NCBI GenBank assembly: GCA_900323505.1
Contig: OOIN01000040.1
Location: forward strand, 393,655-457,654
Source of the DNA: Ustilago trichophora
Taxonomy: Eukaryota > Basidiomycota > Ustilaginomycetes > Ustilaginales > Ustilaginaceae
Direction: 5' to 3'
Length of the DNA: 64,000 nt
Part shown: positions 39,878 to 49,586 of the stretch, piece by piece
Layout of the letters: each line of letters starts with the position of its first letter
How positions within the stretch are numbered: position 1 is the stretch's first letter
Made by a program: the position numbers and the translations under genes
The notes under the pieces: model-generated
The model's database searches: none
Told to the model about the DNA's origin: nothing
What the model saw: only the letters and a program-made list of their open reading frames with translations

Positions 39878-40855
39878 ATGGCCCAAACACGCGCAGAACA
39901 ACTCTTTAACATCAAAGCGATCGACGTAGCTGCTCATCACCTACAGCCCACATCGCAGCTCGGAAAGCAGGACAGTGTTCAGAGCATCCAAACTTCCCAT
40001 CGGCTCGATATCTTGTATGCCTGGCTCACTGGAGCGGACCCCACAACGAGCTCTTCCAGCTCTGAGCATGTCGAAGCTGATTATTCGTTACTTTCCGGCA
40101 ATGTGATGGATCTAGGCTGTGGGCAAGGTGACCAGACAGGTGCCCTTGCTGCGCTTCTAGCCGCTCACCCCGATCGCTTCAACAAAGACGCACGCACCGC
40201 TAAGGTTGTCGGCGTAGACCCGGCTCCTCCAACTTATGGCTCGCCATACACGCTGCAACAAGCTCAAGAGCACCTCTCGAGCTCCACCGCCCTGTCGAAT
40301 CATCTCGAGTTCCTGCTGGGCAACACTGGTCCGGAAGCGCTCAAGATGCAAACATTCAACACCGTCGTGCTTTCGCATAGCTCCTGGTACTTTCCCTCGG
40401 CTCAAATTCTCAACCACACATTGAGAGCGATCAAAAAGGCAGGCGTCAAGCATCTTCTGCTAGCAGAGTGGGCCATGACTGCGTCCCACCCTAACGCCGT
40501 GCCTCATCTGTTGGCTGCCTTGCTACAGGCTCAATCGCCTATCGAAGGAGGAAATGTGCAGACGCCGCTCAGTGCAGAGCAGTTGAAGCAAGTTGCGCTG
40601 GACGCAGGCTGGAAAGTGCATCGGGAACTCGCTTTCTTGCCAGCGGAAAAGTTGCATGATGGAGCATGGGAGATTGATATCGCCCGAGAGGCGGCTGATC
40701 AAGCGCTCAAGTTGGATACGGGCCGAGATAGGATCGCACAGAAGCTCGTGCGGTCGGTACAGGCGACAAGATATGCGCTCGACGAGACTGCAAAAAGATG
40801 CGCAACGCAAATTCGATCGATGGATGTTTGGACCGCTGTTCTCACTCCAGCCTGA
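39878..40855 (+). CDS. SAM-dependent methyltransferase (class I), substrate unknown
   Basis: The 325-residue product has methyltransferase motif I VMDLGCGQGDQTGALAALL (about residues 77-95), a following acidic strand end VVGVDPAPP, and NTVVLSHSSWYFPS as the post-I/motif IV region. A Rossmann-type strand HLLLAEWAM follows and the C-terminal third is helical. It resembles the Tam/UbiE-like methyltransferase-25 group found in many ascomycete and basidiomycete genomes as small-molecule enzymes, without enough detail to name a substrate. The ATG at 39878 (CACAATGG) is preferred over the ATG 30 bases upstream because of context. It converges on the pantothenate kinase gene. Confidence 0.8.
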   Translation: MAQTRAEQLFNIKAIDVAAHHLQPTSQLGKQDSVQSIQTSHRLDILYAWLTGADPTTSSSSSEHVEADYSLLSGNVMDLGCGQGDQTGALAALLAAHPDRFNKDARTAKVVGVDPAPPTYGSPYTLQQAQEHLSSSTALSNHLEFLLGNTGPEALKMQTFNTVVLSHSSWYFPSAQILNHTLRAIKKAGVKHLLLAEWAMTASHPNAVPHLLAALLQAQSPIEGGNVQTPLSAEQLKQVALDAGWKVHRELAFLPAEKLHDGAWEIDIAREAADQALKLDTGRDRIAQKLVRSVQATRYALDETAKRCATQIRSMDVWTAVLTPA

Positions 40856-41149
40856 TCGTTTTACACAGTCAAGGGCACGGATGAGTTCTTCAATCGCAAA
40901 AGTTACAAACAACTATCCAGATCAAGAGTCAGTCTGTAGATGTTCGTGAGTTGGCAGGGTCGGAAGAACAGCTGTGCAGCTCTTCTGAATTGGATTTGCT
41001 CGAGTTGACTTAGGACTACAATGGTACAAGGTCATGGTCCGCGTGTATAATGCAGCGAGGAAATGAAGCGCCTGAATGAAACTTGGGATCAAAAGCAGGA
41101 CCATGCATCGGGAGACCTTGGATGTTAGCCGCAGTCTTCTGTTGCTCAC

Positions 41150-43483
41150 TTAGCTTGCCCGATTCACAGCCTGCTGTGCCAGCTGTTGGGCCTCCTGGTT
41201 GGCAATGAGTGTATCAAGTGAAGAAAGCAGGTGATCGAGCTTGCCTTCGAGTCCACCAACCACCTCCTCGGTCTGTTCCAAGTTGGCGAGCAGACTCAAA
41301 ATCTCGTTGCGCTCGGCCTGAGATGTAGCGGAATCGGCAACATCGCTAGTGGGTATCTTCAATGAGTTGAGAGATGCCAGAATCTCTTTGAGCTGCGCGG
41401 CTTCGTCTTTGCCTGTCACAGATCCTTCCTCGTCCGATTCATCGTCCCCAGCTTCTCCATTTGCTTGTTGCGCTTGTGAGACTGACGCTGCTGGTGAACG
41501 TGATTTTTGTAGCTGTTGCTGTTGCTGCGACATGATGCCGTTCAGAAAATCAAGATCAGACTGTTGCGATCCAACAAGCTTTTCTTGTTGTGTCGACTCT
41601 TGTGTGGGCGTCTTGTTGTCTGCGGCAAAGACGTCTTCTTGTTGCAAACGGGCCAATTGCGGGTTTGGCAACGCCATTAAAGTGTCTTGCGAGACTGGCT
41701 CAGGCAAACTGTCACTGTTCAAGACGGGAGGGTTCAAGGACGCAGCTTGGATCTGAGCCCAGTCGAGGGGCTCGTCAGAGGAAGAAGCGGGCGACACAGA
41801 GCGTCCCAGGCCTGATGGCACGGACGGTGTTGACCTGCCCGTCGTTCCTGTGCCTGCAAACGATGCAGCCATAGCATGAGCTGCGGCGCGGGCGTTGTTT
41901 GCAGACGAAGCGGGGTCTTGCGAGACATGCTTGATCCAAGCACCGATGGCGCCAAGGTAGCCCTCATGGCGAAGGAAAAAGGCACGCTTGGTTCCTTTAC
42001 TCCAGAAGCGAATGGCGTATGAGAGAGTGCTGATGGTGGCTTGATGACCACGGATGAAGCATCCGCCAAAGTAGATGCGATCGAGGTTATACTTTTCTGC
42101 GTTCATGTAGGCGATCTGACCTATGTTGTTCGAGATGGCGTAGAGGAGCGACTTGCAAATGTCTTCGGATCGGAACTTTTTGCGACGCTCTTCGGCGTTG
42201 CGAGGAGCAGAAGAGCTGGGATCTTTACGGAAAACTTTGCCAAAAGACGAAGCGATCGTGGAACTCTTGAGACCAAGGTGGTTGAGGCCGACAGATCCGT
42301 AAATGTCGCCGACGAGCATGTCGACGTTTGCATTGTCACCTTGCTCCGAGAGCTCGAGCATCTCGTCGAAGCTCTCTGCCTCGGTAAGCAAGGAGAGCAG
42401 ACCCCACAGCGTACCACCGCCGAGCGAAGTGCCCGAGACACGCTCAAACTTGCCGAAGTCGTCGACCTTGATGATGGATACACCAGATCCGATGTTGACA
42501 AGTAGACATGGCAGCTTGGGTGACGGATGCGAGTCGAAGACCGGTGCGTAGAGCGGAGGGTTAGGCGATGGTCTTGGAAGCGGGTGTTGCAGTGGTACTG
42601 AGGATCGCAATGCCTGTGCGTCGGCCCTAGCTTCGGGGTTCTGCGGAAGAGGCGAATGAAGCGCTGCGACAAGCTCGTCCGAATACCAGAAGACCTCATC
42701 TGGGATGAGCGTGATGAAGTTGAGACCGGTGATCAAGCAGCCCATCTCATCTTCTTTGTGAACCTCGATGCCGAGCTCTGACTCGAACAAGTCGTACATA
42801 AGGTGAGCACCACCGCCTGTTGCCATGAGCTTGACACCCTTGCGCATGTCCTCTATTGACACGCCATTGACCGCCGCTGAACGCTCAATGAGTTCGCGCA
42901 AGAAGCGGATGCAATTGTCAATGTCATTAGTCTCGAACTTGATAAAGTTGAGCCTTCCTCCAGGCAGAGCTGCTGGTAATGAGCGGCGTTTGAGGAGCGT
43001 GGAGTGGATAGCCGAAGCCGAGGCAAGCTGCGGCGAACCAAGAATGGCTGTTGGTGTCAAGGTTCCAGAGGCGATAGGGTGGTCAACTGAAGGCGGTGTG
43101 CGGAAGCCACTTGGTGCAGTGCCATTGGCCGAGGGCTGCCGCGAGCGAAAGTTGGAGGAGCTGGCTTTTGGCGAGAGTGTGCTGGGTGTTGAAAATGATC
43201 CTGCGGAAGTGGGTAGAGGTGCTGTGAAGTTGACTGGAGAGCCGATAATTGGAGACGATGGCATGGATTCGCTGGAGCGGGAACGAGTAAAGTAGACGAC
43301 CTTTGCAAGCGAGCCTCCGACGTCGACTGCGATGTGGGATACGGCTTCGATGTGGTTAGGCAGGTAGATGTCGCGGCTGTCTCGTTGGTCTGGACTAGAC
43401 GCACCATCCTCCATGATCTTTGCTCCTCGCGTGTCGACAAAGATCTCGACAGGAGGAGCGGGGAAGGGTTGAGTGCTGTTCAT
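41150..43483 (-). CDS. CAB1: Pantothenate kinase (eukaryotic type II) with long C-terminal extension
   Basis: The 777-residue product phosphorylates pantothenate, the first step of coenzyme A synthesis. The nucleotide-binding N-terminus IAVDVGGSLAKVVYF (about 51-65) is followed by a low-complexity insert (70-175), then LNFIKFETNDIDNCIRFLREL, ATGGGAHLMYDLFESELGI, VNIGSGVSIIKVDD, RVSGTSLGGGTLWGLLSLL and IYFGGCFIRGH. These are the actin-like ATPase signatures of PanK. The catalytic part ends near residue 520. The remaining ~255 residues are Ser/Gln-rich and end in a Leu-heptad, coiled-coil-like segment (EILSLLANLEQTEEVVGGLEGKLDHLLSSL, partly). That extension is absent from yeast Cab1 (about 367 residues). 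Confidence 0.92.
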   Translation of the reverse strand: MNSTQPFPAPPVEIFVDTRGAKIMEDGASSPDQRDSRDIYLPNHIEAVSHIAVDVGGSLAKVVYFTRSRSSESMPSSPIIGSPVNFTAPLPTSAGSFSTPSTLSPKASSSNFRSRQPSANGTAPSGFRTPPSVDHPIASGTLTPTAILGSPQLASASAIHSTLLKRRSLPAALPGGRLNFIKFETNDIDNCIRFLRELIERSAAVNGVSIEDMRKGVKLMATGGGAHLMYDLFESELGIEVHKEDEMGCLITGLNFITLIPDEVFWYSDELVAALHSPLPQNPEARADAQALRSSVPLQHPLPRPSPNPPLYAPVFDSHPSPKLPCLLVNIGSGVSIIKVDDFGKFERVSGTSLGGGTLWGLLSLLTEAESFDEMLELSEQGDNANVDMLVGDIYGSVGLNHLGLKSSTIASSFGKVFRKDPSSSAPRNAEERRKKFRSEDICKSLLYAISNNIGQIAYMNAEKYNLDRIYFGGCFIRGHQATISTLSYAIRFWSKGTKRAFFLRHEGYLGAIGAWIKHVSQDPASSANNARAAAHAMAASFAGTGTTGRSTPSVPSGLGRSVSPASSSDEPLDWAQIQAASLNPPVLNSDSLPEPVSQDTLMALPNPQLARLQQEDVFAADNKTPTQESTQQEKLVGSQQSDLDFLNGIMSQQQQQLQKSRSPAASVSQAQQANGEAGDDESDEEGSVTGKDEAAQLKEILASLNSLKIPTSDVADSATSQAERNEILSLLANLEQTEEVVGGLEGKLDHLLSSLDTLIANQEAQQLAQQAVNRAS

Positions 43484-44699
43484 GGTGAAAGCTGGAACCG
43501 CCGAGCGGGTCGGTCAAGGGGTCACTGAATCCAAACTGGGAGCGGTAACGATGCGACCAAAGTAGATATGTATGGATTGCTTGCTACTGTTTGCAGAGAT
43601 GTAGCGAAAACGAGGGTGATGAGGTTCTGCCTTGGCAGCAGTCGGCTGTGGGGGCTGAGCGTGGGCAACGTCGGTGAGGAGCGTCCCGCCGTTGGAGATC
43701 AAGGGAGGGTGGTGAGCAACCAGTTTTGGGAGCAACCAAGAATGGCGTCGTTACGATCCGGAAAAGAGGCAGCTGACCTCGTTGGACCGAGTCGCGATGG
43801 TTGGCGATGGTGTGTGTATGTGTGTATGTGGGGAGAGAGAGGGAGAGAGAGAGAGAGCGTGTGTGTGTGTGTGTGTGTGAGCGAGTGAGGAGAAGCAAGG
43901 GTCCGTTCACAAAAGGCTCGAGAGCAGAGTACTGTACGGCCAAGATCCAATCAAACACTCCAGAATTTAATTTCTCAGTTTTCTTTTGCGGCAATGCCGA
44001 CTGCAATTCCCTCATACAGTACAGTACAGTACACCGGAATCTCCGCTCTCTTCTTGTTGAGGCCCTCCACCCAAAAACAGAGCTCAGCACAAGACAGCCT
44101 ACCAAAGCAAACGGCCGACACAGAGTCCAAAAAAGCAGAAACGCCTCCAGGAGAAAAAGAAACAGCCACTTTTCGCTCTCTCTCTCTCTCTCTGAAAAAG
44201 CCACACACTGCTTTGGAAGCCGTCTTTTCCAGGAAGACGAAGAAAGTCGAGACGAAGCCAGAGCGGGAACGCTGATAACAACAGATCCGGAAGCTTTGAT
44301 TGCCGGCCCACCCAATCCAACACTTTACAACTTTTGCCCGTCTGATTCCAGTACATGCTCAAAGCCCGACGCTGTCCTTTGTGTGCCCTAAGTCCGCAAG
44401 CAACACACATATACATCACACACAATCAAATACACTTCTCTGGCGTCTTGGCATCCACATGGCTCTCAGAGTGGAGAAGATCAAGGTCGCCTGTCTAAAC
44501 TCCGAACCGGCCGGCGCTACCATGCTTTTCGGCCATGTCGAGCCGGTTGCGTCGTTTCACTTTCGTGCGTACATGGTCAGCAGATAGAGGGGTGTGAGAT
44601 TGATACAATGCATTCAGAGACTCTAGTGGTACAGCAAAGTATTGAAATTCAAGCTAGATCCGATACTTGTTCTTTTTCCATCATCTACGATGGTGCAGG
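43484..44699. other. Intergenic region with microsatellites
   Basis: It contains GA and GT runs (about 43832-43879), a CT run near 44177-44192, TACAGTAC clusters (43929-43937 and 44014-44031) and no supported gene. Overlapping frames on both strands follow the simple repeats. Confidence 0.55.
43832..43879 (+). repeat. (GA)n-(GT)n compound microsatellite
   Basis: A GA-rich run passes directly into an uninterrupted GT run of about 20 bases. It is intergenic, upstream of the pantothenate kinase gene. Confidence 0.9.
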
Positions 44700-46997
44700 C
44701 TACTTGGACTGCTGATCCGCTTCGCCGCGCAAAATCCTCGCAATCAAGGAATTGTACGGGCTGGGATTGTCCAAATAGATATGATGGCCGCTGTTGGGGA
44801 CAACAAAGCAGTTGGTCTTGACATTGCCGCGTTTGCGCAGACGTTTGACTGCCTCCTTACCGCCTCGGACGTCCATCCAGTCGTGCTCGCCGTATAGGAA
44901 GCTCATGGGCATCTTGAGCCCCTCGACACGATCCACCATAGGTCGACGCGCGTACGCTCCTGGCGCAAGGATATGAGCAAGACAATACTCGCCCGATCCT
45001 TTGCTGAGGAAGATACTCTGACAGTAAGCGTGCAGCGACCGCAACTCGTCTTCGGGCAAAGCACCAAACCTTCTTGATGTGTATCGTCCCGCAAACATTG
45101 GCCCAAAGAAAAGCGATCCACGAAGAATGCCGAACGGCGACACATTCTGCTCCCAAAGGAAGCTGAAGACCGATCGGACTCGCTTCGAGATCCTCGGTGG
45201 CTCGTGCGACCCCCTTTCGGGCTGTTCCGACTGTCCCGAACGAGGTATCTTGGCAGAGTCGATCGACTGTGTCGTATCCGAGCGTTCCAATGGCTGTGTA
45301 GTCGAAGCTGCGCTATTGCTGCTATTGCCGCTATTGCCCTGGATGACGCCTCCTGCGCGATTCTGAGCCGCTCTGCGCGCCATCTCGTTTGCAGTGCTCG
45401 TGTCTTTCAACTCTTGCGCAGCCGACTCTGGCGCCACCTCTTCTTGAGGCTGACGCACTTCCTGTTCTACTGCAGTCCCGTTCTTTGGCTTGAAAGTGCT
45501 ACCAGACTCTTGCTCAGGCGGTGCATTCGGGATACCGACCGGGCTGACAAGAACGAGTCTCTCTACGCGCGAAGGGTAGCGAAGGGCATATGCCAGCGAC
45601 AGGTAGCCACCCAGACTGTGGCCAACCAAAACCATCTTTTCCAAACCCATCTTGTGTCGCCAATCTTCGAGACTGCTTATGAAGAAGCTTTCAGCAGCTG
45701 CAACACGGGTATCGACATTCTTTGTCTCGGATGAAGGGATGTGGAACGTGGGGCGCGACGAACGACCCATTCCAAGCCAGTCGAGGACGTACAGGCGCGA
45801 GTTGGGTACTTGGGCCATCGACTTGATGTTTTGGAAGAAGAAGGCGCTTCCTGCACCGTAGCCGTGGGCGAGAACGATCTTGGTCTCGTTCTTGATCTCT
45901 TGCTCCTTCTCTTTCGAGTAGGGAACACCGATCTCGAGCATGTTGAGTTTGCGTCCCGAGGGAGGGATGTATGGCTTGACGCCATCTTCCGGTGTCGGTG
46001 CAAGCTCGAGATTGTCGTTGAGTACAGGTTGATCCAGTGGAGCGTCGCGAGGGACAGGAAGACCATTCTCGGCAGCGGGTCTGTTTGCGGGCGAGGACGT
46101 GAGAGAACCTGCTGTAGAGGTGGGCAGGCTCTTGTTCGAGGCTTGACTAGACGAGGGCTGGTGGAATGAGTTGCTTGAAGCACCAAGATCGACCAGACGG
46201 ATGCAGCCGACCTTGCCATCTGCAGCGGGAGTGAGACCGATCGTCATGGTGGAGGGCTCCTTGCTTCGATGGAATGGCCAAAACTTTGGCGCATTGAAGA
46301 ACCAAGACATGGAAGAGGAAGGGGTAGTGGATGGGGCAGTGGCGCTGGTGTTGGTGGTGAAGCTAGCTCGGAGCGCCCACTGGAGACCATTGGCGAGTCC
46401 CTTGCCGTCACGAAGCTCTTGATCTTCGCAGATAACATTGTTGACCGTGGCACCTTCAAAGTATCCTGTGGAGCGGTAGAGATGGAGCTCAGCCTGAGCA
46501 GCGTCTTCAATTGGATTTGCCTTCCACCAGGCAGCAAATGAGGTCTTGAAGCTGGATGGAATGGGTGGCGCGACATAAGCGGCGGTGTCAGCGACTGTCG
46601 AAACCTTGGTAGTAGAATCGGAAGAAGCGAGAGCTGTGTCCGAGGCAGAGACGGGCACAGCAGCAGTGTCTGGTTTAAGTGTGGCTCTTACGGCAGGCGA
46701 CGCAGGCGCTGTTTGGGTGGTCAAGACCGACGCCTGGCGCTTCTGCTGCTGTGTCGAGAGCTCGGGCAAAGCGCCACCAGACGAGACCGACTCAGCCGAT
46801 GGAAATGTGGAGGATTGTGTCTGCATCTTGGAAGAAGCAAGTTGCTGATAGGCGTATGTTCGGAGCAACCGACGTTGAGGTTGATGATAAAAGGCGGTGA
46901 GCGAGGGCTGGGCAAGCTTGACAGCGGTCAGAAGCTGGTCAGACGAACGAATCGGCCTGGCTAAGGAGCGACTGAGATGAGCCAAAGGCAGGGGCAT
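44700..46997 (-). CDS. CLD1: Mitochondrial alpha/beta hydrolase, CLD1/ABHD4-5 family (cardiolipin-type phospholipase)
   Basis: The 765-residue product starts at the first ATG (46997), giving a basic, acid-free N-terminus (MPLPLAHLSRSLARPIRSS) that looks like a mitochondrial presequence; the upstream frame to 47399 opens only with GTG. After a disordered region the hydrolase core begins near 375 with VLAHGYGAGSAFFFQNI, YVLDWLGMGRSSRP and the nucleophile elbow VGHSLGGYLSLAY (Ser461). A Ser/Gln-rich insert (about 490-590) precedes the cap helices. The end has FLYGEHDWMD and NSGHHIYLDNP, with an HX4D motif (His738, Asp743). Yeast Cld1 deacylates cardiolipin for remodelling, and related proteins acylate lysophosphatidic acid. 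Having Ser at the elbow (Asn in CGI-58) suggests an active enzyme. Confidence 0.85.
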   Translation of the reverse strand: MPLPLAHLSRSLARPIRSSDQLLTAVKLAQPSLTAFYHQPQRRLLRTYAYQQLASSKMQTQSSTFPSAESVSSGGALPELSTQQQKRQASVLTTQTAPASPAVRATLKPDTAAVPVSASDTALASSDSTTKVSTVADTAAYVAPPIPSSFKTSFAAWWKANPIEDAAQAELHLYRSTGYFEGATVNNVICEDQELRDGKGLANGLQWALRASFTTNTSATAPSTTPSSSMSWFFNAPKFWPFHRSKEPSTMTIGLTPAADGKVGCIRLVDLGASSNSFHQPSSSQASNKSLPTSTAGSLTSSPANRPAAENGLPVPRDAPLDQPVLNDNLELAPTPEDGVKPYIPPSGRKLNMLEIGVPYSKEKEQEIKNETKIVLAHGYGAGSAFFFQNIKSMAQVPNSRLYVLDWLGMGRSSRPTFHIPSSETKNVDTRVAAAESFFISSLEDWRHKMGLEKMVLVGHSLGGYLSLAYALRYPSRVERLVLVSPVGIPNAPPEQESGSTFKPKNGTAVEQEVRQPQEEVAPESAAQELKDTSTANEMARRAAQNRAGGVIQGNSGNSSNSAASTTQPLERSDTTQSIDSAKIPRSGQSEQPERGSHEPPRISKRVRSVFSFLWEQNVSPFGILRGSLFFGPMFAGRYTSRRFGALPEDELRSLHAYCQSIFLSKGSGEYCLAHILAPGAYARRPMVDRVEGLKMPMSFLYGEHDWMDVRGGKEAVKRLRKRGNVKTNCFVVPNSGHHIYLDNPSPYNSLIARILRGEADQQSK

Positions 46998-48014
46998 CCG
47001 AGGGGACAGCCACGGTTCCCACGATGCGGATGTGCACTTCGACGTATCTTTTGGCGTCGACGCTTCTTTAAAGCCCTGTGAGGCAGCTCCAATTGCGACG
47101 TCCTGTCGAGGTTCCTTCCGACTCGGAGATGATGTGCAGTGCGGATAGGGTCGTCGAAAGGGTGTCCGAGGAAATACAGGGGATGGCGCGAGAAGGAGAT
47201 TCGAGTGGATTGCCGGTCTTGATGTAGGGAACGGATCGACGTGGGAGGACGGAGGGAAGAGAAGACACGTTTGGTGTTTGCAAGAGAATCGAAGCGATGC
47301 TGCAGCTAAGAATGAACGTGTCTTCTTAAAGAATGTTGGACGTGTGTACAGCACAGTAGTACAATGTTTGCGGGTGTGTGAATCAGGGTCGACCTGCACC
47401 CTTGCCTCGCTTCTATTCTCTCAAGAGTAAGGTAGTCTTCGTTCTCTTTCTCTTGCCATCAGCAGCTGTGCCGAAAGTGTTTGCATAGCCATGTCCTTGT
47501 GGAGGAGAGCAGGCTTCACAGTGTCAGTCAGCAAATGCCTTGGAAAAGGTCCTCCACTCTCCACAAGAGGAATACACAAGACAGTGCTTCTGCTGCCTTC
47601 CAGCTACTGTAGCGTGATGGACTCATTCCCGCCGGCTCACTCCGTTGTTAGCCATTTTGCTCTTCTTGACTCACACATCCATTCACGCATCGCTCTGGTA
47701 AATGCCACGACGTTGTACTATACAGTATGTTCGGATCGACAAGAGTGTAGTCTGTAACCTTGACGTTGAACTTCATGCTGCTTATCGTACCTCGCAGCCG
47801 TTGATTCGAACGCGTCACCTTTCAGAAGGGCGGTGCCTGAAAATTGTCAATGCATCCAGCGCCTATGTCGATCCGCGGAGCTGCACTTCATCGCTCAAGT
47901 GGAGGCTTTTGAAAACAAAAAAAGAAAGAAAGAAAAAAAAAATCACACCAGCGACAGTCTTGTAGCAAGGCCAGGAACAAGACACAACCCAAAAAGGAAA
48001 AAGAAAAGAGAGAG
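46998..48014. other. Intergenic region between CLD1-like gene and tRNA-Ala
   Basis: It holds the promoter of the CLD1-like gene, whose frame stays open to 47399 without an ATG, and A/G-rich sequence next to the tRNA (47920-48010) that is its T-rich terminator on the minus strand. No gene is supported. Confidence 0.5.
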
Positions 48015-48099
48015 TGGAGACTGCATGAGTCGAACACGCGACCTTTCGCAATTTAGACAAGATGCTAAGCGAACGCTCTACCAACTGAGCTAAACCCCC
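48015..48099 (-). tRNA. tRNA-Ala (anticodon AGC) with a 12-base intron, second copy
   Basis: All 85 bases, including the intron, are identical to the tRNA at 5084-5168, and identity continues about 9 bases past the 3' end (TCTCTCTT region), then stops. 5' flanks are unrelated. Stems, loops, A and B boxes are therefore the same. A T4 run soon after the 3' end on the minus strand can terminate pol III. Confidence 0.93.
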
Positions 48100-48504
48100 A
48101 GATGCAAGGCGGGAGCTTATATTGTATATATACAGGCATCCGCAAAGACTCTGGGAGATTCTCTAGCCGAAGGCTGACCTGCCAAATCGGGCACAGATGA
48201 CCGAGCCATTCACACAGACACACACACGCTCTCAACTGCACACAGCACAGCTCGCACTCTCTCGGTGTCGGCAACACAACAACTCCACACTGGGGACGTG
48301 CAGGATATCCCTATCTGACTCTTACCTTTCGTTTCAAAACGGAAACCGCATCATCACGCTCTACCATCATCCTCTGCGCTTCTCACCACATCGCATCCGC
48401 TAGCTAATACATCATCACAACAATCGAATCATTGGCTCTCTTCGTATACCTTGCACACCCGCCAAACCACCTCATCGGCTGAGCGACGCCGCGCAATCAC
48501 AACA
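48100..48504. other. Promoter and 5' leader region of VTI1, next to tRNA-Ala
   Basis: A CA-rich, pyrimidine-biased stretch with no gene. It separates the divergent tRNA-Ala and VTI1. Confidence 0.5.
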
Positions 48505-49397
48505 ATGTCTGAGCTCTTCGACAGCTACGCTTCCGACCTTCAACAGCTCAAAGAAGGCATCCGTCAAAAGATCGACCAGTCTAAATCTCAAAATAGCGAA
48601 GCCAAAAAGTCAACGCTGCGTAGGGCAGAGATGGAGCTAGAGGAGGCCGAAGAAGTCATCTCCCAGATGGATATCGAGGTACAAGGCTTTCCACAATCAG
48701 TCCGGTCACGCTTTGCGGTACAGATCAGAGGCTTCAAACAGGAGGTGCAAGGCTTGAACAAGGAAGTTCGAGCAGGTCTCTCGTCTTCCTCTGGCGGTGG
48801 CGCCCGAGGTGGCTATGATGCCGCTTATGCCGACGACGATGCCGACCTTGAAGCTGCCGACTCTGCCACAGCGAATCGTCAGAGATTGCTTCAAGGCACC
48901 GCTTCGCTTGAGGACGGAACGAGGAGGTTGGAGGAATCGAATCGCCTTGCTCTCGAAACCGAGGACCTTGGCGCTGATATCCTTCGCGACCTCAGGAGTC
49001 AACGTGAACAGATCGAAAACTCCAGAGACACTGTAAGTCTTCACTTGAAAGCTCAGTTGTGTACAGCATGCTGACCCTCTTTCATTCGATCTGCATCTGA
49101 ATCGCCGCTTTTGTGCAAATTTCTTACTCACAGCTCCGACAAGCTGACCAGAGCATCGACCGCTCCTCCAAGACTCTCTCTAAAATGATCCGTCGGTATG
49201 TATCCAATCCCTCCTCCCCATCCCTCGATACTTTCACTCGACTGGCAAGCACGATGACTGACTTCCTTCTCTCATTCGTTGCTCCACATATCTGACTTCT
49301 GCGCTGCAGGGCTAAACAGCAAAAACTGGTTACCATAGGTATCATTGTATGCCTCGTCCTCTTGATTCTCCTCATCCTGTACAACAAGCTCTTTTAG
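48505..49397 (+). CDS. VTI1: Qb-SNARE VTI1, three exons
   Basis: The spliced product is 225 residues. Exons are 48505-49032, 49134-49195 and 49310-49397. The donor sites are GTAAGT and GTATGT; the acceptors end in CAG. Splicing keeps the frame and joins the SNARE motif to its anchor. The N-terminal three-helix (Habc) domain covers about 1-100 (FDSYASDLQQLKEGIRQKI; RRAEMELEEAEEVISQMDIEV). The SNARE heptads run from about 130 to 195 with the central-layer Gln in LRSQREQIENSRDTL. A 20-residue C-terminal membrane anchor (VTIGIIVCLVLLILLILY) follows. Vti1 acts in Golgi-to-endosome/vacuole transport and in vacuole fusion. Total length equals yeast Vti1 closely. Its two introns make it the only multi-exon protein gene resolved in the window. 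Confidence 0.95.
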
Positions 49398-49586
49398 GCC
49401 CTCTTTCGCACACTCGCACCTCTGGTCACTTCCCTCCTATGTAAATATATCTTTGGGTTCGCATTCAGTGACATCGGCTCAGCACTTAAGCGCGACACAG
49501 ACTCAGATCGATAGACCTCAACCACTTCCTGAGCTCCCTTGTCTCATGAGATTGATGATAAGATTAGTGAGAGCTAAAAAGGCTTC

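Noticed and set aside
46998..47399. N-terminal extension of the CLD1-like gene
   Set aside because: The frame begins with GTG and has no ATG before 46997, where a good mitochondrial presequence starts.
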